A DNA stretch of 64,000 nt from Alphaproteobacteria bacterium. Lineage in GTDB: Bacteria > Pseudomonadota > Alphaproteobacteria > TMED109. The position numbers and the translations under genes are program-made. The notes under the pieces were generated by a model, which made no database searches, was not told the DNA's origin, and saw only the letters and a list, made by a program, of their open reading frames with translations. Shown here piece by piece: positions 9,622 to 17,656 of the stretch. The DNA is taken from the NCBI GenBank assembly GCA_022825235.1, contig JAJDYI010000053.1:59120-123119 (forward strand). Direction: 5' to 3'. How positions within the stretch are numbered: position 1 is the first letter of the stretch; each line of letters opens with the position of its first letter.

Positions 9622-10833
9622 GTGAAGGCGCCCGCTGCCGTGCGCCGGCCACGCCTTACGTGGCCCGGGCCCGCCCTGTTCAGTGCCGGATTCCGCCCGT
9701 TCTTCCTGTTCGGTTCGCTGTATGCGGCGCTCATGATGGGCCTGTGGCTCTTCATGCACCGGGGTTTGCTGAGCGTCCCGATAGCCTTTCCCCCGGTCGC
9801 CTGGCACGCCCACGAACTCCTGTTCGGCTACGTCGCGGCGCCCGTCACCGGGTTTCTGCTCACGGCCGTCTCCGGCTGGACGCGTCGCCCGCCCGTGGCG
9901 GGATGGCTCCTCTTCGCTCTTTTCGGGTTGTGGGTGGCGGGACGCCTCGCCGTCAATTTTTCATTCATCCCCGGCTACCCGCCCGCAATGGGGCTCTCCA
10001 TCGCGTTCCCCGTGGCCGTGGTGGCTGTCGTGGGGCGGGAGATCATCGCCGGGCGGAACTGGCGAAACCTCAAGGTCGTGGGCCTGCTCGCCCTGTTCGC
10101 CGTATCGGAAGCGATCTATGCCTGGGAAGTCTGGCGCGGCGGCGATCCAGCAATCGGCGGCCGGATGGCCATCGCATCGGTCCTCCTGCTGCTGACCCTC
10201 GTCGCGGGACGGATCGTCCCGAGCTTCACGGCGAACTGGCTGAAGGCGAAGGGCGAGGCGGTCTTGCCGGCACCGTTCTCATCCTACGATTCCATCGCAA
10301 TCGGGATCGGCTTGCTGGGGCTCGTGCTGTGGCTCGGCGACGGCCGGATGGTCCCCGCCGGCGTTGCCGGAGCGGTCCTGCTGGTGGCGGCCGCCCTGCA
10401 TCTGGGCCGGCAGCTGCGGTGGCGACCGCATCGGACGATGGCCGAGCCGCTGGTGGCGGTCCTTCACGGAGCGTACCTGTTCGTGTCCGTCGGCTTCGCG
10501 TTGGCAGGCTGGGCAGAGCTCACGGGTTTAGAAAACGCACATCGTGCCGCGGTTCATGCCTGGACGGTTGGCGCCTTCGGCACCATGACCCTGGCGGTCA
10601 TGACGCGGGCGAGTCTCGGTCACACCGGACGACCGCTCCGCGCGTCGCGCTTTACGGTGATCATCTACCTTTCGGTCTTGCTGGCGGCCACGGCGCGGAT
10701 CGGCGCTTCCCTGGTTCCCGCCTGGGGCCCGGAGCTGTCATTGCTGGCGGGTGCGGCATGGATCGCCGCCTTCCTCGGCTACGTCTGCGAATACGGGCCG
10801 ATGCTCCTGACGCCACGCCGAACAGCGTCGTGA
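9622..10833 (+). CDS. nnrS: NnrS family heme-copper membrane protein
   Basis: 403-aa integral membrane protein with about 12 hydrophobic segments. NnrS proteins contain heme and copper and help cells resist nitrosative stress or denitrification intermediates. Family traits: FSAGFRPFFLFGSLYA near residue 19, WHAHELLFGYVAAPVTGFLLTAVSGW near 60 (in part WHAHELLFGYVAAPVTGF), and MTRASLGHTGRPL near 330. No nitrite or nitric-oxide reductase gene lies nearby, so its trigger here is unknown. GTG start without a strong ribosome site. Confidence 0.9.
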   Translation: MKAPAAVRRPRLTWPGPALFSAGFRPFFLFGSLYAALMMGLWLFMHRGLLSVPIAFPPVAWHAHELLFGYVAAPVTGFLLTAVSGWTRRPPVAGWLLFALFGLWVAGRLAVNFSFIPGYPPAMGLSIAFPVAVVAVVGREIIAGRNWRNLKVVGLLALFAVSEAIYAWEVWRGGDPAIGGRMAIASVLLLLTLVAGRIVPSFTANWLKAKGEAVLPAPFSSYDSIAIGIGLLGLVLWLGDGRMVPAGVAGAVLLVAAALHLGRQLRWRPHRTMAEPLVAVLHGAYLFVSVGFALAGWAELTGLENAHRAAVHAWTVGAFGTMTLAVMTRASLGHTGRPLRASRFTVIIYLSVLLAATARIGASLVPAWGPELSLLAGAAWIAAFLGYVCEYGPMLLTPRRTAS

Positions 10834-10988
10834 TCGGCGCCAGCCAGCCAAAACCGCTTTCGAGCCGGAGAACGGACGGACCATCAGGATTCCTCGCCAT
10901 TCCGCTCGCCTTTCCCCGATTCTCCGCTTGCCGCCTGTAGACTTGCCGACCTTGCCGTCTCAGCGACACCCGTCAGGAAATCAAGCTC

Positions 10989-12029
10989 ATGCAGGCGAAG
11001 AACGACGATTGGCTCGGCCTGATCCAGGAGCAGGCACTGGAGCCCGAGCTCCCGATCTGCGATCCCCATCATCACTTCTGGGACCGCCGCGATGCGATGG
11101 TGCAGCCCCGCTATCTGCTGGACGAGCTCCTGGCGGACCTGAGCGGCGGCCACAGGGTGGTCAGCACTGTCTACGTCGAGTGCGGCGCCATGTATCGGCG
11201 CGGCGGGGAGCCACGGACGCGGGTCGTGGGGGAGACGGAATTCGTGAACGGCCTGGCGGCCATGGCGGACTCGGGGCTCTACGGCGAGACCCGGGTCGCT
11301 GCCGCCATCGTGGGGACCGCCGCCCTCGACGAAGGCGACAAGGTCGCGGCCACGCTGGACGCCCAGCTCGAAGCCAGCCCGGCCCGCTTCCGGGGTATCC
11401 GCCACGTGGTCGCATGGGACGGGAGTCCGGAACTCCCGGTCGCGCGGGCAGCACCGCCCCCCGGCCTGATGACGAGCGACAGCTTTCGTGCCGGCTTCCG
11501 CCACCTGGCGCCACGGGGCCTCACGTTCGATCTGTGGTGTTATCACCCGCAGCTGTCCGAGGCCGTGGCCTTGGCGCGGGCCTTTCCGGACCAGACGGTG
11601 ATCCTCGATCACTTTGGCGGGCCGCTCGGCGTGGGGCCGTACGCGGACCGGGCGGACGAGGTCTTCGATGCCTGGCGCGGGCGAATCGCGGAACTCGCGC
11701 AGTGTCCGAACGTCGTGGCCAAGCTTGGCGGGATCAACATGGAGGTGAACGGCTTCGGGTGGCACGTTCGACGCCGCCCGCCCGACAGTCGGGAGCTGAT
11801 GGAGGCGACGCGTCGCTACTACGAAACGACGATCGAGTTCTTCGGCGTGGAACGCTGCATGTTCGAATCGAACTTTCCGGTCGACAAGGTCAGTTGCGGT
11901 TACACGGTGTTGTGGAACTCCTTCAAGCGGCTGGTGGCTCACTACTCCGAGGACGAGAAGCGGGCGCTGTTCCATGACACCGCAGCCAGAACCTACCGGA
12001 TCCAGGGTCCCGACACGTCGTCAGACTGA
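10989..12029 (+). CDS. Amidohydrolase family 2 (TIM-barrel lactonase-like hydrolase)
   Basis: 346 aa, Amidohydrolase_2 family, related to 2-pyrone-4,6-dicarboxylate lactonase and L-fuconolactonase. Metal-site motif DPHHHFWD near residue 20; later conserved parts are FRGIRHVVAWD, DLWCYHPQL, VILDHFGGP near 200, NVVAKLGGINM and the CMFESNFPVDK strand near 288. A ribosome site AGGAA precedes the ATG. It converges on the sterol-type gene pair, and a link with them is not shown. The substrate is unknown. Confidence 0.85.
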   Translation: MQAKNDDWLGLIQEQALEPELPICDPHHHFWDRRDAMVQPRYLLDELLADLSGGHRVVSTVYVECGAMYRRGGEPRTRVVGETEFVNGLAAMADSGLYGETRVAAAIVGTAALDEGDKVAATLDAQLEASPARFRGIRHVVAWDGSPELPVARAAPPPGLMTSDSFRAGFRHLAPRGLTFDLWCYHPQLSEAVALARAFPDQTVILDHFGGPLGVGPYADRADEVFDAWRGRIAELAQCPNVVAKLGGINMEVNGFGWHVRRRPPDSRELMEATRRYYETTIEFFGVERCMFESNFPVDKVSCGYTVLWNSFKRLVAHYSEDEKRALFHDTAARTYRIQGPDTSSD

Positions 12030-12052
12030 CGGCCGCCGCCGCGGAGCACGTA

Positions 12053-13054
12053 CTAGCCCGGCTTGCGGGCCTTGTGGAAGTACATCGGCGTAAATATTCC
12101 CAGCCGCCCTGCGGCCACCAGGTTGTCCGCCGCCACGTTGAGAAGTTCCTGTACCTTGAGCGATCCCTCGGGTACGGCGCGCGCACCCTCCAGGACGCGC
12201 AGCGCCGCCGTGGTGATTTTCCGACCCAGAGCTGTCCTCGGCAAGCTCCTGAGCTTCAGGGCACCGCCTTCCAGCGGTCGATACCACGGCCGATCCACGT
12301 CGTCGCCCAAGGCGTGGTCACGCACCTCGATCACCTCGAAACCGGCCGCCTGCAGACCGTCAGTGACGTCCGTGAAGGAAGCGATTTCGGGCAACGCGTT
12401 GCCGTGTTCGATCCGCTGCTTGAGCTCCCGGTGTTCCGGGTTGTCGCCGTCGTACAAAGGGGTCATGCACCACTCGAAGCCGGCAAAGACCGCGCCCGGC
12501 CGCAGGACCCGAAACACCTCGGCGTAGGCCGCCACCTTGTTCGGTGCATGTGGAAAGGCCTCGATATGGTAGGCCGCGTCGAAGGTCTGGGCCTCCGCCG
12601 GGATGGCCATGAAATCGCCATGCAGGACGCTGCAGAGGTGGTCCATGCCGGCCTTCCGGTTGTACTCGGAGCATTTTCCGACCTGATATTCGCTGATGTT
12701 GAGGCCTGTGATCGAGGCGCCGAACCTGCTCGCGATGGCGCGTTGGGGCCCGCCGACACCGCAGCCGATATCCAGCACCGTCATGCCCGGCCGCAAGCCA
12801 AGGGCCTCGCCCAGAAAATGCTGGTGGGCGGCGAGGGATTCCTCAAACGACGCACCGCCCTTCCCCGGCGCGAAGTGGAATGACTGACCCCATCCGTACT
12901 CGTAGAAGTCCGTAATCAGGTCGTAGAAGCCCTCCACCATCCGGGCGTAATCTTCCCTGCCCCGCTCCTGGCTGCGGCGGTACCTGGACAGCGTGTCGGC
13001 CGTGTCCTCGGGCCGGATCGCCCGGGAAATGGGATTGTGGAAGTCAGCTGCCAT
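12053..13054 (-). CDS. Sterol C-24 methyltransferase-like SAM methyltransferase
   Basis: 333 aa. Class I SAM methyltransferase with motif I VLDIGCGVGGPQRAIA near residue 92, and hallmarks of the ERG6/SMT family: FYEYGWGQSFHF near residue 51, which corresponds to the sterol-binding aromatic region, GLNISEYQVG, EAFPHAPNK and a C-terminal domain of the size of the sterol methyltransferase C domain. SMTs alkylate the sterol side chain at C-24. Related plastoquinone or tocopherol methyltransferases share the Rossmann core but usually lack the YGWG-SFHF block. The start overlaps the upstream Rieske gene by 11 bases, so the two act together. ATG 13054 with GAAGG ribosome site chosen over a TTG 27 bases upstream. 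Confidence 0.82.
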   Translation of the reverse strand: MAADFHNPISRAIRPEDTADTLSRYRRSQERGREDYARMVEGFYDLITDFYEYGWGQSFHFAPGKGGASFEESLAAHQHFLGEALGLRPGMTVLDIGCGVGGPQRAIASRFGASITGLNISEYQVGKCSEYNRKAGMDHLCSVLHGDFMAIPAEAQTFDAAYHIEAFPHAPNKVAAYAEVFRVLRPGAVFAGFEWCMTPLYDGDNPEHRELKQRIEHGNALPEIASFTDVTDGLQAAGFEVIEVRDHALGDDVDRPWYRPLEGGALKLRSLPRTALGRKITTAALRVLEGARAVPEGSLKVQELLNVAADNLVAAGRLGIFTPMYFHKARKPG

Positions 13055-14099
13055 GTTCAGAGCCTTCGGACAAGTTCGCAACCGGGCCGTCGGGGTAAAA
13101 CCGCCGGTACCACCTGTGCATCATGCCCCTGGGTCCGGCATCTGCGGGCCGTGAGCGAAGCGGCCGGTAGATTTTTCGTTTCCAGATCGCCACGTCCTGC
13201 CGCCACTGCGAAATCCAGTTGCCGACCACATAGGAGACCAGTATTCGCGGTACGCGCCGGGCGGCAAACCAGCGAAAGGTCACGCGTTGCTTGAGCGCTG
13301 CCACGGGCGTGTGGGTCTGGAACATGATGACGTTCCCGACCCGGGGGACGGAGAAGTCGAATTTCACGATGCTGCCGGGGCCCAGAAAGGTGATCAGCGC
13401 CCGGGATCTCGTCCTTTCGTAGACCCGCCCTCCGATCTCCAGCGTCGCCTCGTCCCCGAAATAGGAGACGTGCTCCTGCGTGTCGTCGAGGGACCACGAT
13501 GGCTCGTGGCGAATCCTGATCCAGGGCAGCCTGATGCTGGTCCAGGGAATGCGCATCACGCCGTGAAGCTCCGGAAAATGCTGGAAGTCCACGCTGTTCT
13601 CGGCAAATTCAATGATGTGCATGTCCACCTCGCCCGCGTCGTACTGGCCGCGCAGGACAAGCTGTCGGCTGTCGATCGTCGCCAGCGGCGGAAGCCGGTA
13701 GGGTGCCCGCGCGCCAGGGCGCGCCGAGCGGTACATCATGATCATCCCGTAGTAGTCGATCGCTTCCCAATGCCGGTGGGCGGGCGGTTGGGCGGCAGCG
13801 CGGGGGTGGGAGAGAATCCGGCCGTGTCCGTCCAGTTGCCAGCCGTGGAAGGGGCACTGCAACCGGTCCCCCTTGACCACGCCATCGGCCAGGTTGGCCC
13901 CCTGATGGGGGCAGAACGCGTCGACCGCCGCAACCGTGCCGTCCGTCGTGCTGCGAAACAGGGCGATCTGCTCGCCCACGCACTGGACGTGACGCACCTC
14001 GCCGGGCCTGATGTCCTTGGACGCAGCCAACCGGTACCAGCCGTCGGGATAGGGCGGCGGGTAAGTTCGTTCCCTGTGGCGGATCGCGCGGTCGGACAT
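13044..14099 (-). CDS. Rieske [2Fe-2S] oxygenase of the cholesterol 7-desaturase (DAF-36/Neverland) type
   Basis: 351 aa. The N-terminal Rieske domain has CPHQGANLADG near residue 65 and CPFHGWQLDG near 85, together the C-x-H and C-x2-H cluster ligands. The catalytic domain has the mononuclear iron motif NSVDFQHFPELHG near residue 178 (D..H....H). The C-terminus, WKRKIYRPLRSRP followed by HRWYRRFYPDG, matches the tail of animal and ciliate cholesterol 7-desaturases rather than ring-hydroxylating dioxygenases. No ferredoxin or reductase gene is nearby. Coupled to the sterol methyltransferase-like gene. ATG 14099 follows GGAAAGG. Confidence 0.82.
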   Translation of the reverse strand: MSDRAIRHRERTYPPPYPDGWYRLAASKDIRPGEVRHVQCVGEQIALFRSTTDGTVAAVDAFCPHQGANLADGVVKGDRLQCPFHGWQLDGHGRILSHPRAAAQPPAHRHWEAIDYYGMIMMYRSARPGARAPYRLPPLATIDSRQLVLRGQYDAGEVDMHIIEFAENSVDFQHFPELHGVMRIPWTSIRLPWIRIRHEPSWSLDDTQEHVSYFGDEATLEIGGRVYERTRSRALITFLGPGSIVKFDFSVPRVGNVIMFQTHTPVAALKQRVTFRWFAARRVPRILVSYVVGNWISQWRQDVAIWKRKIYRPLRSRPADAGPRGMMHRWYRRFYPDGPVANLSEGSEHGS

Positions 14100-14307
14100 G
14101 GGGCAGTGGCCTTTCCCGGCAATCGCCTGCGACGGCGGGAAGGTCCCCGAACGAACGTTGCAGGCTGTCAATCGGTCAAGAAGGTTAGCGTCGGCCTGCT
14201 CCGCGAGGCAGCGGCACGTGGTCCGGGCGCCTGGTCTTCCGCAAGATGCGACGGTGGCCGGATGCCGACCGGGCTCTGATCAGACGTGTCGAAGGTGGCC
14301 GTGACCG

Positions 14308-14324
14308 GCCCGGAACGACCGGGC
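14308..14324 (-). terminator. GC hairpin after the cox-thrC operon
   Basis: A perfect 6-bp inverted repeat, GCCCGG and CCGGGC around AACGA, sits 17 bases beyond the stop of the last gene of the long minus-strand operon. There is no T tract after it, so it may be a weak or Rho-assisted end, or simply a chance GC hairpin. Confidence 0.3.
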
Positions 14325-14340
14325 GGCACCTTCACCCGGG

Positions 14341-15696
14341 TCAGGCCGGCTCGTTGGGTCGCCCGAACGCGGCTTCCATTTCCTGGCGGATGCGGACCGC
14401 GTCGTCCGTGTCCTGGAGGGTGGCGTCGGACCAGCGCAGGAGTTCGCCTTCGGCAATGTCCCGGGTCAGCGGGACGCCGCTCGCCAGGCCGATCGGCAGT
14501 CCACCAAGCTCCAGTGAGTCGGTTGCGGGCGCCTGCCTGCCCCAGACCATGTAGCCGCCCTCGCCGTCGAGCACCTCGCCTTTCTGGAGCGGGCGCTTCG
14601 CGCATGCGATGACGTCGGAGCGGAACCCGGTCGGCGATCCGGTCGGCTCTCCGCGCAGGGCGGCGGAGGCGACCGAGATTCCCAGCTCAAGGCCGATCAT
14701 GTGGGTCGGACGGTACAGGGCGGCGTAGCGGAACGTGCTGTCGGGGAGCATCAGGTACTCCTCGAAGCAGTTCCGCACGTAGTCGCTCTCCCCTTCGATG
14801 ACCACGTAGGTGCCCAACATCAGGTCGTCGCTGACCGGCGACATGTCCCGGTGCAGCGAGGACACGACTTCGGTGGTTCCGACGTGCTCCGTGCTGCCGC
14901 CCGCGCTCGCGGGCTTCAGCACCTCGGCAAGGTCGTAGCGGGAGCAGGGCGGGAAGGTGAGCCCACCGGTCTGCGGCGTGAGACCGGTGGCGTTGCACAC
15001 GGCGGTCATCTCGATCCCGGACTTGGTCCCGTCGATGAAGGAATTGAACATCTTGGGATTCATGCCGCCGCGTTCAGCCTTCTCGCGGCCCACGTGGAAG
15101 ATGTCCCACACGGTATCGGGCGTCGAGCGATGGAAGTCCGGGTGGTAGCGTGTTCCCTTCCCGGCGCAGACGACACGGAACCCGCAGGCCCGCGCCCAGT
15201 CGACGTGTTCGGCGATGAGGGCCGGCTGGTCGCCCCAGGCCAGGCTGTACACGACGCCGGCCTCTTCGGCCCGCCGCGCGAGCAGGGGTCCTGCCAGGAC
15301 GTCGGCCTCGACGTTGACCATGACCACGTGCTTGCCGTTTTCGATGGCGGCGAGGCAGTGGCGAATCCCTGCCTTCGGGTCGCCGGTGGCCTCGATCAGG
15401 ACATCCACGGCCGGATGGGCGATCAGGCCCGGCGCGTCGTCATCGATTCGCGTGGTCCCCGTCTGCACCGCGTGGTCCAGATCCCTCGCCCCGACCTGTT
15501 CGGCGCTCCAGCCGGTCCGCTGGCAGTTTGCCCGCGCCTTCGCGACGTCGAGGTCCGCGACGCCGATGACATGCAGTCCGCGTGTACGGCGGGCCTGCGC
15601 CAGGAACATGGTGCCAAACTTGCCGGCACCGATCATGCCGACGCGGACAGGATTTCCGGCTTCGGCGCGGGCTTCCAGGAGGCGGGACAGGTTCAT
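14341..15696 (-). CDS. NAD(P)-binding oxidoreductase with SAF domain (homoserine dehydrogenase-like)
   Basis: 451 aa. The N-terminal Rossmann domain has VRVGMIGAGKFGTMFLAQ near residue 18 (core GAGKFG) and a homoserine dehydrogenase-like body (ENGKHVVMVNVEADVLAGP near 140, in part HVVMVNVEAD). The C-terminal third carries a SAF-type segment: AKRPLQKGEVLDGEGGYMVWG (in part AKRPLQKGEVLDGEGG) and GVPLTRDIAEGELL. This architecture occurs in uncharacterised sugar or polyol-linked oxidoreductases and is not threonine-pathway homoserine dehydrogenase proper. Its start overlaps the GNAT stop (ATGA), making it the last gene of the operon from cox and thrC. Reaction unknown. Confidence 0.78.
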   Translation of the reverse strand: MNLSRLLEARAEAGNPVRVGMIGAGKFGTMFLAQARRTRGLHVIGVADLDVAKARANCQRTGWSAEQVGARDLDHAVQTGTTRIDDDAPGLIAHPAVDVLIEATGDPKAGIRHCLAAIENGKHVVMVNVEADVLAGPLLARRAEEAGVVYSLAWGDQPALIAEHVDWARACGFRVVCAGKGTRYHPDFHRSTPDTVWDIFHVGREKAERGGMNPKMFNSFIDGTKSGIEMTAVCNATGLTPQTGGLTFPPCSRYDLAEVLKPASAGGSTEHVGTTEVVSSLHRDMSPVSDDLMLGTYVVIEGESDYVRNCFEEYLMLPDSTFRYAALYRPTHMIGLELGISVASAALRGEPTGSPTGFRSDVIACAKRPLQKGEVLDGEGGYMVWGRQAPATDSLELGGLPIGLASGVPLTRDIAEGELLRWSDATLQDTDDAVRIRQEMEAAFGRPNEPA

Positions 15697-16361
15697 GATG
15701 TGGCTCCGGACAGGGAATGGGAGTGCGTGCCGGCGCCCGCCCGCGCCTTCACGCCGGTCGCCGCCGCGGGGCTGGGCAGGGGGTCCGTGGCAAGCATCGC
15801 GTACAGCGCGTGATCCTGCCAGCGGCCGTCGATCTTCAGGTAGTCGCGGGCCAGGCCTTCGCAACGGAACCCCAGGCTCTCGAGCAGGAGGCGGCTGGGC
15901 CAGTTGCAGGTGACCGCTGCGGCTTCCAGCCGGTGGAGCTTCAGCGTCCCGAACAGCATCGGAACCAGGGCAGCGATCGCCTCGCGCATGTAGCCCCGGC
16001 GGGCGTGGGGCGCTCCGATCCAGTATCCGAGCGACGCGGAGTGGGCGACCCCGCGCTGCACGTTCGCCACGGTGACGGCGCCCAGCAGCACGCGATCGGT
16101 GTTGCGGAAGATGTGGAACGCGTAGCCGCGGTCCTCGCGGGCCGCGAACACCTGGCTGCGGTACTGACGGAGAAAGTAGGACCGGGTGCAGTTCTCGGGC
16201 AGCCACGACGGCTCCCACGACTTGAGGAAGGCGTAGCTTTCCTTCCGCAGGGACACCCAGGCGCTTGCGTCGGAGCGTCTGGGGGGTCGCAGGTACACGC
16301 GCGGCCCCTCGACGGTGCGGGCCTCGAAGAGTCCCCGGACGGCCTGGGACAGCCGGTTCAC
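15693..16361 (-). CDS. GNAT N-acetyltransferase, RimJ/RimL type
   Basis: 222 aa. RimJ/RimL-like acetyltransferase with VYLRPPRRSDASAW near residue 22, LGYWIGAPHARRGYMREA near 111 as the acetyl-CoA loop, and NWPSRLLLESLGFRCEGLARDYLKIDGRW near 150 (in part LLLESLGFRCEG). In alphaproteobacteria this gene follows the M16 peptidase after thrC, and here both junctions are ATGA overlaps. Probably acetylates a protein N-terminus; the target is unknown. The C-terminal 25 residues look disordered. Confidence 0.88.
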   Translation of the reverse strand: MNRLSQAVRGLFEARTVEGPRVYLRPPRRSDASAWVSLRKESYAFLKSWEPSWLPENCTRSYFLRQYRSQVFAAREDRGYAFHIFRNTDRVLLGAVTVANVQRGVAHSASLGYWIGAPHARRGYMREAIAALVPMLFGTLKLHRLEAAAVTCNWPSRLLLESLGFRCEGLARDYLKIDGRWQDHALYAMLATDPLPSPAAATGVKARAGAGTHSHSLSGATS

Positions 16362-17656
16362 GCCGCTCCTGCCGTCGGGGTCCCGAACAGGGAACGGAGC
16401 GAACCTTCGGAGGGCAGTCCATCGAGGGGACCGACCGCGGACAGCGTCGGCGGACTCGCGAGCACGCGCCGGGCAGCCCGGCTGACCGCCGGCCGGTCGA
16501 CGGCAGCGAGTCGCTGCAGGTGCTCGTCGACCGAAATGGGCCGGCCGTGGATGCGAAGCTGGTGGGCCAGCGCCTCGGCCTGCCCGGCGCAGCTTTCCAG
16601 CCCCATGAGCAGGCCGCTCCGGGCCTGGGCCATCGCCCGGTCGAGTTCTTCCGGCCGGACCCGGCCGGCGACGCCGTGGATCTGCTCGGCCGTGTGACGG
16701 ATCACCTCCCCCGCGTCCTGCTCGGCCGTGCCGGCGTAGACGCCGAAGATGCCGCTGTCGTGAAAGGAGCTGCTGAAGCTGTGGATGTCGTAGGCAAGCC
16801 CCCGTTTCTCGCGGACTTCCTGGAACAGCCGGGACGACAGGCCGCCGCCGAGGATGGCGGAGAACATGGTCATGGCGTAGAAGTCGGGGTCGGCGTACGC
16901 GGCGCCCTCGAAGCCGAGCACCAGGTGGGTCTGCTCCAGGTCGCGCGGCACGCCGCCGACTCCACCGTGGTAGTGCGCCGGTGCCGGCGCCTCTGACCGG
17001 TCGCTGCCGATGTTTGCGAAGGCCGCGGCGGCCAGGTCGACGAGTGCTTCGTGGTCGACGTCGCCGGCGGCCGCCAGGACCATGGCCTCGCCCCGGTAGT
17101 GCTGGTGCATGTAGGCGAGGAGCGTGTCCCGTTCGATGCCCGAGACGATCTCGGGGGTCCCGAGTATTGGCCGGCCGAGCGGCTGGTCGGGAAAGGCGCA
17201 GGTCTGGAAACGGTCGAAGACGATGTCCGCGGGGTTGTCCCGCGCTTCACCGATCTCCTGGATGATCACCGACCGCTCGCGCGCCAGCTCCTCGTCGGCG
17301 AAGGTCGGGTTCAGCAGGATGTCCGACAGGACGTCGACGGCGAGCGGGAACGCCCCCGGCAGGATGCGGAGGTGATAGGCGGTTTCCTCGCGTCCGGTGT
17401 AGGCATTCATGTAGGCGCCGGCCGATTCCACCTCCTCGGCGAGCTGGCGGGCCGTGCGGCGGGTGGTGCCCTTGAAGGCCATGTGCTCCAGCAGATGCGA
17501 GATGCCGTTGCGCTCCTCCGGCTCGTTCCTGGCGCCGGTGTGCACCCAGACGCCGATCGCTGCGGTGCGGGTTCCGGGGACCGCCTGGCTCGCGACCCGC
17601 AGACCGGACGGCAGCGTCGTGACGACCGGTTTCGGGAGGGCCATGGCGCCGCTCAT
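16358..17656 (-). CDS. M16 family zinc peptidase (processing-peptidase-like)
   Basis: 432 aa, the length of a one-domain-pair M16B peptidase. Inverted zinc motif HLLEH (HxxEH) near residue 51 with the downstream glutamate in the EETAYH region, and the glycine-rich ILGGGLSSRLFQEVREKRGLAY segment near 285 (in part GGGLSSRLFQEVREK). Bacterial homologs resemble the mitochondrial processing peptidase subunit. No signal peptide is visible. Start ATG overlaps the thrC stop as ATGA, and the stop overlaps the GNAT start likewise. Confidence 0.93.
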   Translation of the reverse strand: MSGAMALPKPVVTTLPSGLRVASQAVPGTRTAAIGVWVHTGARNEPEERNGISHLLEHMAFKGTTRRTARQLAEEVESAGAYMNAYTGREETAYHLRILPGAFPLAVDVLSDILLNPTFADEELARERSVIIQEIGEARDNPADIVFDRFQTCAFPDQPLGRPILGTPEIVSGIERDTLLAYMHQHYRGEAMVLAAAGDVDHEALVDLAAAAFANIGSDRSEAPAPAHYHGGVGGVPRDLEQTHLVLGFEGAAYADPDFYAMTMFSAILGGGLSSRLFQEVREKRGLAYDIHSFSSSFHDSGIFGVYAGTAEQDAGEVIRHTAEQIHGVAGRVRPEELDRAMAQARSGLLMGLESCAGQAEALAHQLRIHGRPISVDEHLQRLAAVDRPAVSRAARRVLASPPTLSAVGPLDGLPSEGSLRSLFGTPTAGAA

